64,000 nt of DNA from Methylophilus sp. Leaf416 (GCF_001424665.1 NZ_LMQS01000003.1:1691-65690); one strand, 5' to 3'. Positions 21,255 to 31,711 are shown, counted from the first letter of the stretch. The notes: generated by a model not told the origin, from the sequence alone. Translations and numbers: made by a program.

Positions 21255-21934
21255 GCAAGATGGCGATTCCAAGAAACACCAGTAAAACCGGCATTGGCAT
21301 GACCTCATCCCGCACACGCGAGCGCATGTTGACGCGCTTGCGCGAGCAAGGCATACAGGATGAAGTGGTGATTAACGTGATGGCCGAGATTCCCCGCCAT
21401 ATTTTTGTCGATGAAGCTTTATCCATTCGTGCCTACGAAGATGTGTCATTACCGATCGGTTATGGCCAGACCATTTCACAGCCATATATCGTGGCGAAAA
21501 TGACGCAGATTCTACGTAACGGTAAACAGCTGAACAAGGTGCTAGAAATCGGCACCGGTTGCGGCTACCAGACCGCTGTATTATCACGCGTCAGCAATGA
21601 AGTGTTCTCACTCGAACGTATCCGCCCGCTGGTAATGAAAGCCAGGACACATTTGCGTACATTAAAGTGCACCAATGTCAAACTGGATCACGCGGATGGC
21701 AGTATCGGCCTGAAAGACTACGGTCCGTTTGATGCCATCATGGTCACCGCTGCTTCCAGCCATGTGCCACAGGAATTGGTAGATCAACTGGCCGTCGGTG
21801 GCCGTATGGTGATTCCGGTGGGCACTGCTGAACAAGTATTGCATCTGATTGAAAGGACCGCGCAAGGCGTGCAGAAAACCGCCCTGGAACCGGTCAAGTT
21901 TGTGCCATTATTAGGGGGAACTGCTTTATCATGA
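21233..21934 (+). CDS. pcm: Protein-L-isoaspartate O-methyltransferase
   Basis: Up to 233 residues from the ATG at 21233; a second in-frame ATG at 21260 would give 224 and avoid the overlap with surE. The SAM-binding motif [14 protein letters not shown] and the [15 protein letters not shown] segment are intact. It repairs isoaspartyl residues in aged proteins, using SAM, in the cytosol. Start choice uncertain; function secure. Its stop overlaps the nlpD start (ATGA). Confidence 0.95.
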   Translation: MVAEHELSKMAIPRNTSKTGIGMTSSRTRERMLTRLREQGIQDEVVINVMAEIPRHIFVDEALSIRAYEDVSLPIGYGQTISQPYIVAKMTQILRNGKQLNKVLEIGTGCGYQTAVLSRVSNEVFSLERIRPLVMKARTHLRTLKCTNVKLDHADGSIGLKDYGPFDAIMVTAASSHVPQELVDQLAVGGRMVIPVGTAEQVLHLIERTAQGVQKTALEPVKFVPLLGGTALS

Positions 21935-22809
21935 GATTACGCTCGCTTCTCATTACCGGATTGACTGCTGCAACATTGGCAGCGTGTGCGCTAAACTCCC
22001 CCATGCCGCGCGCACCCGTTAGCAGCACCACTAAAACACCGGATAACAAACCTGCAGCCCCGGTATCCGTTGGCCCTAACCAGTACATGGTGCAAAAAGG
22101 TGACAATCTGTACAACATCGGCAGAAAGTTCGGCATCCCTCACCTGAAACTTGCTGAAATCAATCAGTTACAAACGCCTTATGAAATTCACGTCGGCCAA
22201 GTTTTAAACATAAAAGCGGCGACTGGTACAACCAATAATAAAGCCAATGACACTGCCTCGACGGACGATGCAGAAGTGGTGACTTCTGCCATTACCCGCC
22301 CTGAACTGGCGCCTGCCGGTGATGCCGCCAGTGGCGGTGCTGCTAACGCAGCCGCTACCACAGACGGCGCGAAAGCACCTGCAGACGGGCAAGATATTGA
22401 CGCGGTTGCCGACAATGATATTCAATGGCAATGGCCACTGGCTGGTAAAGTCAGTGCCGGATTCGACCCGCAGTTGAACAAGGGATTAAATATCACGGGC
22501 AATGCCGGGCAAACAGTGAATGCGGCTGGCGCTGGCAAAGTAATTTATAGCGGCATGGATGTGCGCGGTTATGGCAAGCTGATTATCATCAAACACAACA
22601 GCAACCTGCTGTCAGTCTATGCACATCAGGGAAACTCTTTGGTGAAAGAAGGTTCTTTCGTGTCGCAGGGTGAAAAACTGGCAATATTGCCAGCGGCGGC
22701 TAACAGCAAACCGCCTATGTTGCATTTTGAGATCAGGCAAAAAGGTAAGCCGGTTGATCCAGTCAGCTACTTGCCTGGCAATGCAGCAGCAAATAACGGT
22801 AATAGCTAG
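21931..22809 (+). CDS. nlpD: NlpD-like lipoprotein with LysM and degenerate M23 domain
   Basis: 292 residues. A lipoprotein signal with lipobox LAAC (Cys19), a LysM domain (about 50-95, YMVQKGDNLYNIGRKFGIP), an Ala/Asp-rich linker, and an M23 LytM domain (about 165-285). The first zinc ligands are gone: where an active enzyme has HxxxD, this reads KGLNITG; the later YAH and LHFEI remain. That is the pattern of NlpD/EnvC-type activators, which switch on AmiC-type amidases at the septum rather than cut peptidoglycan. In many gamma- and betaproteobacteria rpoS follows; here it does not. Confidence 0.93.
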   Translation: MRLRSLLITGLTAATLAACALNSPMPRAPVSSTTKTPDNKPAAPVSVGPNQYMVQKGDNLYNIGRKFGIPHLKLAEINQLQTPYEIHVGQVLNIKAATGTTNNKANDTASTDDAEVVTSAITRPELAPAGDAASGGAANAAATTDGAKAPADGQDIDAVADNDIQWQWPLAGKVSAGFDPQLNKGLNITGNAGQTVNAAGAGKVIYSGMDVRGYGKLIIIKHNSNLLSVYAHQGNSLVKEGSFVSQGEKLAILPAAANSKPPMLHFEIRQKGKPVDPVSYLPGNAAANNGNS

Positions 22810-22891
22810 CTAAATATAGCACGCCTTCGCCGAGGATGTATCAAGCAGTCAAATCGCACCATGTGCATGATGTTTGAGAAAGGAAAGCTAT

Positions 22892-23239
22892 ATGGATCCT
22901 AAACAATTCGACAAGAATCGTGACATCCGCCCGGATAGCGGCTGGCAAACCTTGCAGGCTTTAGTAACGGTTGCCCTGATTATCTGCGGGCTCATTGGCA
23001 TTGCGGTGCATATGTTTGGCTCCAAAACCACGCCATTTGACTGGTGGTACTGGATCACAGCCTCACCGATGAATGCGGCTTTAGCTATCCTGGCAGTGGT
23101 GGTCGTGATTGTTTTCCACCGCTACAACAGCCATATCAGCAACCAGCAACGACGGAATGCCAGCAACCTTCCCGTATATATCATGATGCTGATAGGCGTA
23201 TATTTTACTTACAGACTGCTGACTACCGGACACTGGTAA
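22892..23239 (+). CDS. Small inner membrane protein of unknown function
   Basis: 115 residues from the ATG at 22892, preceded by GAAAGGAAAG; a TTG six codons earlier is less likely. There are three hydrophobic segments (about 22-42, 55-75, 92-108) and a charged N-terminus (DPKQFDKNRDIRPDSG). I do not recognise the family. It occupies the place after nlpD where rpoS often lies. It converges on leuA, 37 bases away. Confidence 0.75.
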   Translation: MDPKQFDKNRDIRPDSGWQTLQALVTVALIICGLIGIAVHMFGSKTTPFDWWYWITASPMNAALAILAVVVVIVFHRYNSHISNQQRRNASNLPVYIMMLIGVYFTYRLLTTGHW

Positions 23240-23276
23240 GCTGCGCCGATACCTTTAAAAATAACGGCCAGCATAA

Positions 23277-24962
23277 TCAAGCAGTTTTTGCTATAGCGGT
23301 TAAAACAAGCCCGCTGCGGTTGATACCACTAATAATCGCCTCGATTGAAGCGGTCACAATATCTGGGTTGATCCCCACCCCGTAACACACCTTCCCCGCA
23401 CATACGACTTCCACAAACGCACACGCCGAAGCTTCACCTGCTGAGGCGCTGGCGCCAATTGAGCGCTCTTCAAAGCTACGCACCTGGGCAAACACCCCTA
23501 TCCCTTGCAGTGCATGAATCGCCGCATCCACCGGGCCATTACCGTGCCCGCTCAGGATAGTAGCAACGCCATCCACCTCAACCGTCATACGGATGGCCTG
23601 GCCACCCTCTTCCGATTGCAGCTGGTAATCCTTAAAGCTAAACGGTGCCGCTGGCTCGATATAAGTGCGGTTAAAAAGCTGCCAGATATCTTTCGCTGTC
23701 ACCTCGCTGCCATGCGCGTCAGTGAATTGCTGCACCACACCGGAAAACTCCACTTGCAGGCGACGCGGCATCACCACGCCATACTGGCTTTCCATCAGGT
23801 AAGCGACGCCACCTTTACCGGACTGGCTATTGACGCGAATAATCGAGTCGTAGCTACGTCCCAGATCTTTAGGGTCGATCGGAAGATAAGGCACATTCCA
23901 GCGCGCATCTTCCTGCTGGCTGGCGAAGCCTTTCTTAATCGCATCCTGATGTGAACCGGAAAACGCGGTAAACACCAAGTCACCGGCATAAGGATGGCGC
24001 GGATGGATATCAATCTGGGTGCACTCCTCTACCGTACGCCCCACTGCATTCATATCAGAAAAATCCAGCCCTGGATGCACGCCCTGGGTATACATATTCA
24101 GCGCCACCGTGACCAGATCCACATTACCGGTGCGCTCACCATGTCCAAACAGGCAGCCTTCAACACGGTCAGCCCCAGCCATCATACCCAGCTCAGTCGC
24201 CGCCACCGCACTGCCGCGATCATTATGCGGATGCAGGCTCAGAATCACGCTGTCACGCCGCGCCAGATGGCGATGCATCCATTCAATCTGGTCAGCATAA
24301 ATATTGGGGGTAGCCACTTCCACGGTCGCCGGGCAATTAATAATCACTTTACGCTGCGGCGTTGCGTCCCAGGCATCGGTCACCGCATCACAAACCTCTT
24401 TGGCAAACTCAAGCTCGGTGGCGGTAAAAGTTTCCGGGCTATATTGCATGATGACTTCCGTTTCCGGCATTTCTGCAGCCAGCGTTTTCACCAGCCTGAC
24501 CGAGTCGACTGCCATTGCTTTGACTTCCTCTCTGCTCATATTGAACACCACTTCGCGGAAAGTCGGTGAGGTCGCATTATAAATATGCACGATCACACGC
24601 CGTGCACCCCGTACTGATTCCATCGTTCTACGGATCAGGTGCTCACGCGCTTGTGTCAGTACCTCTATCGTCACATCTGCAGGGATATGATCCTGTTCAA
24701 TCAGTGTGCGGACAAAATTAAAATCGGTTTGCGAGGCAGAGGGAAACGCCACTTCAATCTCTTTAAAACCAATCTGGCACAGCATTTTAAACATGCGCAT
24801 CTTCTTGTCGGCATCCATCGGTTCAAACAACGATTGGTTCCCATCGCGCAAATCGGTACTCAGCCAAACAGGAGGCTGGCTAATCACTGCGTTCGGCCAT
24901 TGGCGGTCTTTAAGATTGACCGGTGGAAACGGCTGATATTTTTGTGATGGTTGTGCGTGCAT
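23277..24962 (-). CDS. leuA: 2-isopropylmalate synthase
   Basis: 561 residues from the ATG at 24962, which has GGAG seven bases upstream; two earlier in-frame ATGs (24980, 24998) lack such a site. The active site LSTDLRDGNQSLFEP and the metal-binding SLHPHNDRG are present, with a C-terminal regulatory (LeuA dimer) domain from about 430. Length and sequence fit the long LeuA form. It condenses acetyl-CoA and 2-ketoisovalerate, the first step of leucine synthesis, and is probably leucine-inhibited. A divergent Lrp-family gene across an AT-rich intergenic region suggests local regulation. Confidence 0.96.
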   Translation of the reverse strand: MHAQPSQKYQPFPPVNLKDRQWPNAVISQPPVWLSTDLRDGNQSLFEPMDADKKMRMFKMLCQIGFKEIEVAFPSASQTDFNFVRTLIEQDHIPADVTIEVLTQAREHLIRRTMESVRGARRVIVHIYNATSPTFREVVFNMSREEVKAMAVDSVRLVKTLAAEMPETEVIMQYSPETFTATELEFAKEVCDAVTDAWDATPQRKVIINCPATVEVATPNIYADQIEWMHRHLARRDSVILSLHPHNDRGSAVAATELGMMAGADRVEGCLFGHGERTGNVDLVTVALNMYTQGVHPGLDFSDMNAVGRTVEECTQIDIHPRHPYAGDLVFTAFSGSHQDAIKKGFASQQEDARWNVPYLPIDPKDLGRSYDSIIRVNSQSGKGGVAYLMESQYGVVMPRRLQVEFSGVVQQFTDAHGSEVTAKDIWQLFNRTYIEPAAPFSFKDYQLQSEEGGQAIRMTVEVDGVATILSGHGNGPVDAAIHALQGIGVFAQVRSFEERSIGASASAGEASACAFVEVVCAGKVCYGVGINPDIVTASIEAIISGINRSGLVLTAIAKTA

Positions 24963-24980
24963 GTCGTGCTCCGTAAACAT

Positions 24981-25124
24981 TGATTCGATACCACACATAA
25001 TAGAGCTTTTATAAAAAATATTATTGCGAAATGTGTGCTTTAAAATTAAATTATGAAATTAAATTTCAATTAATAAAAATTAAATGTAATATTATTTCAA
25101 TTTTAAATGAATAGTTAAAAATAT
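24981..25124. promoter_or_regulatory. AT-rich divergent control region of leuA and lrp
   Basis: This 144-base stretch is strongly AT-rich, with many phased A/T tracts and short overlapping near-palindromes such as AAATTAAATTTCAATTAATA at about 25050-25075. Lrp/AsnC regulators favour such DNA and commonly control themselves and a divergent neighbour. No exact operator could be fixed by eye. Confidence 0.5.
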
Positions 25125-25589
25125 ATGAAACTGGACAAGTTTGACAAAGCCATTCTCGACATTCTGCAAACTGATGGACATATCAGTAATCAGGAGCTCG
25201 CCGAGCGTATAGGCCTCTCGCCTGCGCCATGTTTGCGCAGGGTAAAAGCGCTGGAGCAAAATGGCCTGATTACCGGCTACCAGGCACTGGTGGACGCAAA
25301 AAAACTTGGGTTAAGCCTGATGGCATTAATCGGGATTTCCATGGACCAACACACGCCGGAACGGTTTGCCAATTTTGAAGCAAGCATCGTCAATGTGCCT
25401 GAAGTGCTGGAATGTCTGCTGATCACAGGCCAGCAATCAGATTACTTACTAAAAGTAGTGGTCAAAGATATGGATGATTACCAGCATCTGTTACTGCATA
25501 AGATCACCAAAATTACCGGTGTCACCGGTGTGCATACCAGTTTTGTATTACGTAATGTCATTGCAAGGGCGAGGTTGCCTGTCGTTTAA
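25125..25589 (+). CDS. Lrp/AsnC-family transcription regulator
   Basis: 154 residues. N-terminal helix-turn-helix (about 1-60; DGHISNQELAERIGLSPAPCLRRVKALE) followed by a RAM ligand-binding domain (70-145). It matches the Lrp/AsnC family in length and layout. Amino acids, often leucine, are the usual effectors; the divergent leuA makes branched-chain amino acid control likely here, but this is inference. A strong terminator follows. Confidence 0.93.
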   Translation: MKLDKFDKAILDILQTDGHISNQELAERIGLSPAPCLRRVKALEQNGLITGYQALVDAKKLGLSLMALIGISMDQHTPERFANFEASIVNVPEVLECLLITGQQSDYLLKVVVKDMDDYQHLLLHKITKITGVTGVHTSFVLRNVIARARLPVV

Positions 25590-25630
25590 AAATAAAAAGG
25601 CCATGCATTGCATGGCCTTTTTATTACTAT
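25590..25630. terminator. Bidirectional terminator between lrp and the thioredoxin gene
   Basis: AAGGCCATGC (25597-25606) and GCATGGCCTT (25610-25619) form a 10-bp stem with a three-base loop, flanked by A and T runs on both sides. It serves the two converging genes. Confidence 0.88.
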
Positions 25631-25633
25631 CAA

Positions 25634-26005
25634 TTATTTTTTCTTGGCGTCTTCTTCTGCGTAGTGTTTGCGTATTGCTGTCATATCGAAATCACGTGCC
25701 CATTTAATGATTTCATCAAAGGCTGGCGCACCAATTTCGCCAACCTGGGCATGAATACCAGCACGCTCGCGAATGACCAGCAATCCTGGTATCTGTTTTA
25801 CATCAAAATAATCTGAAATTTCCGGGTCAGTCTCAGTATTCACCATGCCAAATACGATATCCGGATTCTTTTCAGCAGCAGCCTCAAATGTTGGCGTAAA
25901 TGCCACACATGGATCACACCACGGCGCCCAAAAATCCACAATGACAAATTCGTTATTTTCAATGGTTTCTTTAAAATTCGCTTTAGTCAGCGTCAACACT
26001 GCCAT
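25634..26005 (-). CDS. Thioredoxin-family protein
   Basis: 123 residues with no signal peptide. Active site FWAPWCDPCVAF (Cys30, Cys33) and the cis-Pro loop VKQIPGLLVIRERAG. The WCDPC centre differs from the WCGPC of standard thioredoxin, which can alter redox potential. Probably a cytosolic disulfide reductase; the partner is unknown. It is a single gene with its own AGGAAA site. Confidence 0.92.
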   Translation of the reverse strand: MAVLTLTKANFKETIENNEFVIVDFWAPWCDPCVAFTPTFEAAAEKNPDIVFGMVNTETDPEISDYFDVKQIPGLLVIRERAGIHAQVGEIGAPAFDEIIKWARDFDMTAIRKHYAEEDAKKK

Positions 26006-26187
26006 GATATTTCCTGTTCCTGTAGATTAATTTTTGTGGCGTTATTGTAGCAGAGGAAGCCACTGCCCATGCCAAACTCAATACATGATTGCTTTACGCT
26101 GAATAGACAATGCGACATGGCAATGCGCGCATGGCGCTCTTGCACTTGAATAAGCGCTCACCTGTTGTATCATGGATGCAGCAGGAA

Positions 26188-26235
26188 GTGAGGACGACCC
26201 CACCGCTCCAATATTTTTGCAGGGACGACCCTGAA
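26188..26235 (+). promoter_or_regulatory. Guanidine-II (mini-ykkC) riboswitch
   Basis: Two small hairpins with ACGA tetraloops lie in tandem. Hairpin 1 is 26188-26203 (GTGAGG-ACGA-CCCCAC, one A.C mismatch). Hairpin 2 is 26220-26233 (CAGGG-ACGA-CCCTG, perfect). They are separated by 16 bases and followed within 12 bases by the AGGAACG ribosome site of an SMR exporter. Paired ACGR-loop hairpins upstream of such exporters are the hallmark of guanidine-II riboswitches, in which ligand binding frees the ribosome site. Confidence 0.9.
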
Positions 26236-26253
26236 AAAAGATAGGAACGAAAT

Positions 26254-26574
26254 ATGGCCTGGTTTATTCTTGTGATTGCGGGACTATTTGAAGTGGGTTG
26301 GGCGATAGGATTGAAATATACCGAAGGCTTTAGTAAATTATGGCCGACCGTTGGTACAGTGCTGGCCATGATCATCAGCCTCGGCTTGCTGGGCGTTGCC
26401 ATGAAAACCTTGCCTGTCGGTACTGCTTATGCCATCTGGGTAGGCGTGGGTGCGATAGGCACCGTGATACTGGGAATGGTATTGTTTGGCGAGCCAGTCA
26501 CCATGTTACGCATTGGCAGCCTGGTACTGATTGTGGCGGGCATTATTGGTCTTAAGCTCGCGGCGCTCATGTAG
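26254..26574 (+). CDS. gdx: SMR-family guanidinium exporter (Gdx/SugE type)
   Basis: 106 residues, four membrane helices. The conserved SMR carboxylate Glu13 is in [16 protein letters not shown], and the [18 protein letters not shown] stretch is the SugE/Gdx signature rather than that of EmrE. These proteins exchange guanidinium for protons across the inner membrane. The guanidine-II riboswitch directly upstream supports this substrate strongly. Confidence 0.93.
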   Translation: MAWFILVIAGLFEVGWAIGLKYTEGFSKLWPTVGTVLAMIISLGLLGVAMKTLPVGTAYAIWVGVGAIGTVILGMVLFGEPVTMLRIGSLVLIVAGIIGLKLAALM

Positions 26575-26596
26575 TTGCAATAAAGCAGGTTAATAA

Positions 26597-27262
<666 letters not shown>

Positions 27263-27367
27263 CGGTCACTTTAATTTTAAAAATAAAAATGCGACTGGCT
27301 TTCACCAACGGCATTTTTCTAAATTTTTAAAAACCAGCTTAATATTCGTTAGGGTGGATACTGGGTT

Positions 27368-27973
27368 TTAAACAATCGCGTTATCCCACACACCATCAAA
27401 AAACAATTCACCCAGGGGTTGGCGGTTACGCGCAGCTAATTCACGCTCTTTCACATCGTCAGGCAATCCTTCAACGGCAGCCTGATAACCCACAGTGACC
27501 ATCGGCAATATCTGGAAACGTTCCGGCACTTTGAAAGTGGTACGCGCTTTATCGGCATCAAAGCCACCCATCTGGTGCGCCATTAACCCTAGTGCTGTGG
27601 CTTGCAGGCAGAGATTTTCCGTCGAGGCACCAGTGTCGTAAGGCGCCCATTTATTTGGCTTGCCATTGCTACGGAATACCGTATCTGCGCAGATAAGTAA
27701 CAATACCGGCGCATTCACTGCCCAGCCCTGATTGCCCGGAACCAGGCAATCAAATGCAGCCTGCCAGGCCTGCATATTATCGGCCTTGTTACAGACCACA
27801 TAGCGCCATGGCTCATCACCAAAGCACGAAGGCGCCCAGCGCGCGGCTTCCAGCAAGCTAATGATCTGCTCCTTACTCACCGGTTTATTGGCGTCGTAAG
27901 CGCGACCGCTCCAGCGGCTGGCAATCACTTCATGGATAGGCTGTTGCGTAATGGCTGGCTTTTGTATGGTCAT
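27368..27973 (-). CDS. Nitroreductase-family NAD(P)H-FMN oxidoreductase
   Basis: 201 residues. FMN-binding features SRWSGRAYDANKP and AARWAPSCFGDEPWRYVV at the N-terminus, and the DTGASTENLCLQATALGL helix, are typical of the nitroreductase superfamily. Cytosolic flavoprotein; the physiological substrate cannot be read from sequence. It follows mutS by six bases and is probably cotranscribed with it. The 105 bases between yfcF and this gene hold nothing recognisable. Confidence 0.9.
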   Translation of the reverse strand: MTIQKPAITQQPIHEVIASRWSGRAYDANKPVSKEQIISLLEAARWAPSCFGDEPWRYVVCNKADNMQAWQAAFDCLVPGNQGWAVNAPVLLLICADTVFRSNGKPNKWAPYDTGASTENLCLQATALGLMAHQMGGFDADKARTTFKVPERFQILPMVTVGYQAAVEGLPDDVKERELAARNRQPLGELFFDGVWDNAIV

Positions 27974-27979
27974 AAATCC

Positions 27980-30526
27980 TCACAGTTGTTTTTTCAAAGT
28001 GTATAGCAGCTCTAAAGCCTGCTTGGGTGTTAAATCATCGGGTTGAATGCGCTCTAATTCTGCGACCACAGGATGCAAAGGTGGTTCTTCCGGCTCGGCA
28101 TCGATTGCAAACAAGTCATTTTGTGGCGTGGCGGCAAGAGTCTGGTTCTCCAGTTGCAGGAGCTTACGCTTTGCCAGTTGCACCACCGATTTTGGAATCC
28201 CGGCCAATTGCGCTACCTGTATACCGTAACTCATGGTCGCAGCGCCCTCTTCCACCTTGTGCAGGAATACAATGCCTTTGCCGTGCTCGACCGCATCCAG
28301 ATGCACATTGGCAGCATGCTTGCCCTCATCAATAATCCGCGTCAGCTCAAAATAATGCGTGGCAAACAAGGTGAGGGATTTATTTTTTTCAAGCAATTGC
28401 TTGGCGACTGCCCAGGCCAGGCTTAAGCCGTCAAAAGTACTTGTACCCCGGCCAATCTCATCCAGCAGTACCAGACTGTTGGCGCTGGCATTATTCAGGA
28501 TGTTTGCGGTTTCAGTCATTTCCACCATAAAGGTTGAGCGACCACCTGCCAGGTCATCCGAAGCACCTATGCGTGTGAATATACGGTCAATTTCACCAAT
28601 GACGGCGTTTTGCGCCGGCACGAAACTACCGCAGTAAGCGAGCAGTACAATCAATGCCGTCTGCCGCATAAAAGTGGATTTACCACCCATATTCGGGCCG
28701 GTAATCAATAGCAACTGGCGATAAGGATTCAATTCGACATTATTTGCCACATAAGGCTGGGCAATGCTCTCGACTACCGGATGGCGACCGTACTGGATAT
28801 CCAGGCCAATTTCGGCACGGAACTGGGGTTGTACATAATTCAGCGCCCGCGCGCGCTCAGCAAAACAGGCCAGCACATCCAAAGTCGCAACCGCAGTGGC
28901 AATACGCTGCAAGGTTGTAATATGTGGCAGCAGTGCATCCAGTACCTGCTCATACAGCATTTTTTCCCGAGCCAGTGCACGCTCGTTGGCACTCAATACT
29001 TTATCTTCAAATGTCTTTAGTTCCGGCGTGATAAACCGTTCTACATTTTTCAGCGTCTGGCGACGACGATATTCGGCTGGCGCACTTTCAGCCTGCAAGC
29101 GGCTGATCTCAATGTAAAAACCATGCACACTGTTATATTCGACTTTAAGATTGGCAATACCGGTACGCGCTTTTTCAGCCGCTTCAAACTGCAACAGAAA
29201 GTCGCCGTGGTCAGTCTGCAACGCACGCAACTCATCCAGTTCCGCATCGAAACCCGAAGCAATCACGCCACCTTCACGCAAAATCGCTGAAGGTTCGGCC
29301 TGAATGGTTTGGACCAGCAAACGTAAAGCTTCTGAAGGGACTTGCAACTCCGATAGCAAACTCTGTATTAACTCAGACTGAATATGGGGCAGTGTTTGAA
29401 CCAGTGAAGGCAGTTGCAGCAGGCTATCACGCAAACCCGACAAATCGCGTGGGCGCGCACTTCTAAGCGCTACCCGGGCAGTCATGCGTTCAATATCACC
29501 AATCGGGTGCAGCGCACGCTGCAATCCACTTTCCAGCGATTGCTCCAGTAATTCAGCCACCGCCTGATGGCGTTGCTGTATCTCCAACTGATTACGTAAG
29601 GGATGATGCAACCAATGCCGTAACAACCGTGCACCCATCGCGGTTCGTGTTGAATTCAGTAAAGAATACAGAGTCGGGCTGGACTCACCTCGGATAGTGG
29701 TATCAATTTCCAGATTACGACGGGTGGCCGCATCCAGTTGCAAATAGTGATTTGTCTGCTCCACACGCAAACCGGAAATATGCGGTAAAGCGGTTCGCTG
29801 GGTATTTTTGACATAGTCAAGCAAAGCACCCGCAGCTGCCACGGCGACAGGCATTTCGGCACAACCAAACCCTGCCAGGTCATGGGTATTAAACTGCTGA
29901 CTCAAGCTACGCTGTGCTGACTCCAGATCAAATTGCCAAGGTGCCAGACGTTTCTTGGCGCATCGAGCCTGTTGCAAGATGTCTGAGATATGATCATCGC
30001 CGGTAATCAACTCTGCCGGATGAATCCGCTCCAACTCTTGCGACAAATGCCCGGGTGCAATTTCGCTTAATACAAACTCGCCGGAAGCCAGGTTCAGCCG
30101 GGCCAAACCCAGTACGCCATCATCTTTGGCAATACATAGCAAAGTGTTATCGCGTGTCTCATCCAGCAAAACTGCATCGGTCAGCGTACCGGGGGTTAAA
30201 ATCCTTGTCACCTCACGTGCTACCGGCCCTTTGGAAGTGGCTGGATCACCAACCTGTTCGCAGATGGCGACAGCTTCGCCCATTTTTGCCAGCTTGGCCA
30301 GATATTGTTCGGCCGCATGATATGGCAAGCCAGCCATTTTGATCGGTTCGCCATTGCTGGCGCCACGCCGGGTAAGTGTAATCCCTAATAATCGGGATGC
30401 TTTTTCGGCATCTTCAAAAAACAGTTCGTAAAAATCGCCCATACGATAAAACAGCAGCATATCGGGATACTGTGCTTTTAGCGCCAGGTATTGGCGCATC
30501 ATGGGAGTGTGGTTTTCGAAGGCCAT
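27980..30526 (-). CDS. mutS: DNA mismatch repair ATPase MutS
   Basis: 848 residues, full length. The mismatch-reading domain has the Phe-X-Glu motif in [16 protein letters not shown] (about 24-39). Walker A is in [15 protein letters not shown], Walker B in [16 protein letters not shown], and the FATHYFELT segment follows. The C-terminal helices ([17 protein letters not shown]) form the tetramerisation region. It recognises mismatches and recruits MutL. Own AAGGAA ribosome site. Confidence 0.98.
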   Translation of the reverse strand: MAFENHTPMMRQYLALKAQYPDMLLFYRMGDFYELFFEDAEKASRLLGITLTRRGASNGEPIKMAGLPYHAAEQYLAKLAKMGEAVAICEQVGDPATSKGPVAREVTRILTPGTLTDAVLLDETRDNTLLCIAKDDGVLGLARLNLASGEFVLSEIAPGHLSQELERIHPAELITGDDHISDILQQARCAKKRLAPWQFDLESAQRSLSQQFNTHDLAGFGCAEMPVAVAAAGALLDYVKNTQRTALPHISGLRVEQTNHYLQLDAATRRNLEIDTTIRGESSPTLYSLLNSTRTAMGARLLRHWLHHPLRNQLEIQQRHQAVAELLEQSLESGLQRALHPIGDIERMTARVALRSARPRDLSGLRDSLLQLPSLVQTLPHIQSELIQSLLSELQVPSEALRLLVQTIQAEPSAILREGGVIASGFDAELDELRALQTDHGDFLLQFEAAEKARTGIANLKVEYNSVHGFYIEISRLQAESAPAEYRRRQTLKNVERFITPELKTFEDKVLSANERALAREKMLYEQVLDALLPHITTLQRIATAVATLDVLACFAERARALNYVQPQFRAEIGLDIQYGRHPVVESIAQPYVANNVELNPYRQLLLITGPNMGGKSTFMRQTALIVLLAYCGSFVPAQNAVIGEIDRIFTRIGASDDLAGGRSTFMVEMTETANILNNASANSLVLLDEIGRGTSTFDGLSLAWAVAKQLLEKNKSLTLFATHYFELTRIIDEGKHAANVHLDAVEHGKGIVFLHKVEEGAATMSYGIQVAQLAGIPKSVVQLAKRKLLQLENQTLAATPQNDLFAIDAEPEEPPLHPVVAELERIQPDDLTPKQALELLYTLKKQL

Positions 30527-30756
30527 CGGAAGGAAAGACTTATAAAAATAATGAGTAGAAAAGCTTTTGTATCTTACAACAAAAGCGGTATTTCTCGACG
30601 TAAGATTATGGGTCAGCTTGGAAATAAGAGCATGTAAAAAAACATTCTTTAAGACTCGAGGCGTTGAAGGTTTTTAGTTCAATTGTGTTTCGCCTGTAGG
30701 CAAAAAATACCAAAAGAATGACCTTCTTACTTGTGATCAATAGTCGCTAAAAAAAT
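30527..30756. other. Intergenic region upstream of mutS
   Basis: No gene is supported. An 8-bp inverted repeat GCTTTTGT / ACAAAAGC (30563-30570 with 30579-30586) lies about 40 bases before the mutS start; on the minus strand it is followed by TTTTCT and could be a weak attenuator. The remainder shows no clear structure and presumably carries the mutS promoter. Confidence 0.5.
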
Positions 30757-30782
30757 AAACCCGGACAAGACTGCCCGGGTTT
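30757..30782 (-). terminator. Intrinsic terminator of suhB
   Basis: Read on the minus strand, AAACCCGG and CCGGGTTT (30775-30782 with 30757-30764) form an 8-bp stem followed by ATTTTTTT. It lies about 65 bases beyond the suhB stop, past a heptanucleotide repeat. Confidence 0.85.
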
Positions 30783-30791
30783 ATTCATTAC

Positions 30792-30846
30792 TTTAATCTT
30801 TAATCTTTAATCTTTAATCTTTAATCTTTAATCTTTAATCTTTAAT
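30792..30846. repeat. Heptanucleotide tandem repeat (TTTAATC)x7.9
   Basis: Seven perfect copies of TTTAATC (30792-30840) plus a six-base partial copy lie between the suhB stop codon and its terminator, ending one base short of the stop. A seven-base simple repeat of this length is prone to slipped-strand expansion. Here it lies in the 3' untranslated region and cannot shift a reading frame. Confidence 0.95.
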
Positions 30847-30847
30847 T

Positions 30848-31660
30848 TTATGCCAGCGTCGGAGTCTTAATTCGCTCGGTCAAATGTGGTGCAATCACCT
30901 GCAACATTTGCCCAAACACCTTTGGGTTCGCCGCGACAATGTTTCCAGTCCTCAACCAGCTTTCATTACCTTCAAAATCACCCACTATCCCGCCTGCTTC
31001 CTGTACCAGCAAAGCCCCGGCAGCGATATCCCAAGGTGACAGGTTGATTTCAAAAAATCCATCAGAATAGCCTGCCGCTACATAGGCAAGATCAAGCGCA
31101 GCGGAGCCTGGACGGCGCAAACCCGAGGTTTTCTTAGCCATGTCGCGGAAAATATTGATATAGGTTTCCAAATAGCTGAAATCTTTAAACGGGAAACCGG
31201 TGGAAAGCAAGGCTTCTTGCAATTTGGCACGCTGTGTCACGCGGATACGGCGGTTATTCAAAAATGCACCACTGCCTCTTGTAGCCGTAAACAAATCATT
31301 ACGCACCGGGTCATAAATGACAGCTTGTGTCAGCACACCTTTTTCCTGCAAGGCGATTGAGATACAGTAAGCCGGGAAACCATGCAAAAAGTTGGTTGTA
31401 CCATCCAGCGGATCGATGATCCAAATGCTATCTGCTTCTGAATTTGTTTTGCCGCTTTCTTCACCAAAAAAACCATGTTTTGGATAAGCTTCTTTAAGAA
31501 TAGAGATAATCGCTTGCTCAGCACCGCGGTCGACTTCGCTGACAAAGTCGTTGGTATCCTTTTGTTCAATTTTTAAAGCGCCAATATCCTGGGCGGCACG
31601 GTTAATGATTTTGCCGGCTTCACGCGCGGCGCGAATGGCGACATTTAAGGTTGGATGCAT
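30848..31660 (-). CDS. suhB: Inositol monophosphatase SuhB
   Basis: 270 residues. The lithium-sensitive phosphatase motifs are present: GEESG, WIIDPLDGTTNFLHGFP and LSPWDIAAGALLVQEAGG bind the Mg ions. SuhB hydrolyses inositol phosphates and in proteobacteria also assists rRNA antitermination. Divergent from trmJ across about 110 bases. Confidence 0.95.
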   Translation of the reverse strand: MHPTLNVAIRAAREAGKIINRAAQDIGALKIEQKDTNDFVSEVDRGAEQAIISILKEAYPKHGFFGEESGKTNSEADSIWIIDPLDGTTNFLHGFPAYCISIALQEKGVLTQAVIYDPVRNDLFTATRGSGAFLNNRRIRVTQRAKLQEALLSTGFPFKDFSYLETYINIFRDMAKKTSGLRRPGSAALDLAYVAAGYSDGFFEINLSPWDIAAGALLVQEAGGIVGDFEGNESWLRTGNIVAANPKVFGQMLQVIAPHLTERIKTPTLA

Positions 31661-31711
31661 GCTGTGTTTGGAAGGATCAACTGATAAAATAGCATTTTAA
31701 CGTTTTATCAT

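Noticed and set aside
26254-26574. EmrE-type multidrug exporter
   Set aside because: The sequence follows the SugE/Gdx pattern and a guanidine-II riboswitch precedes it.
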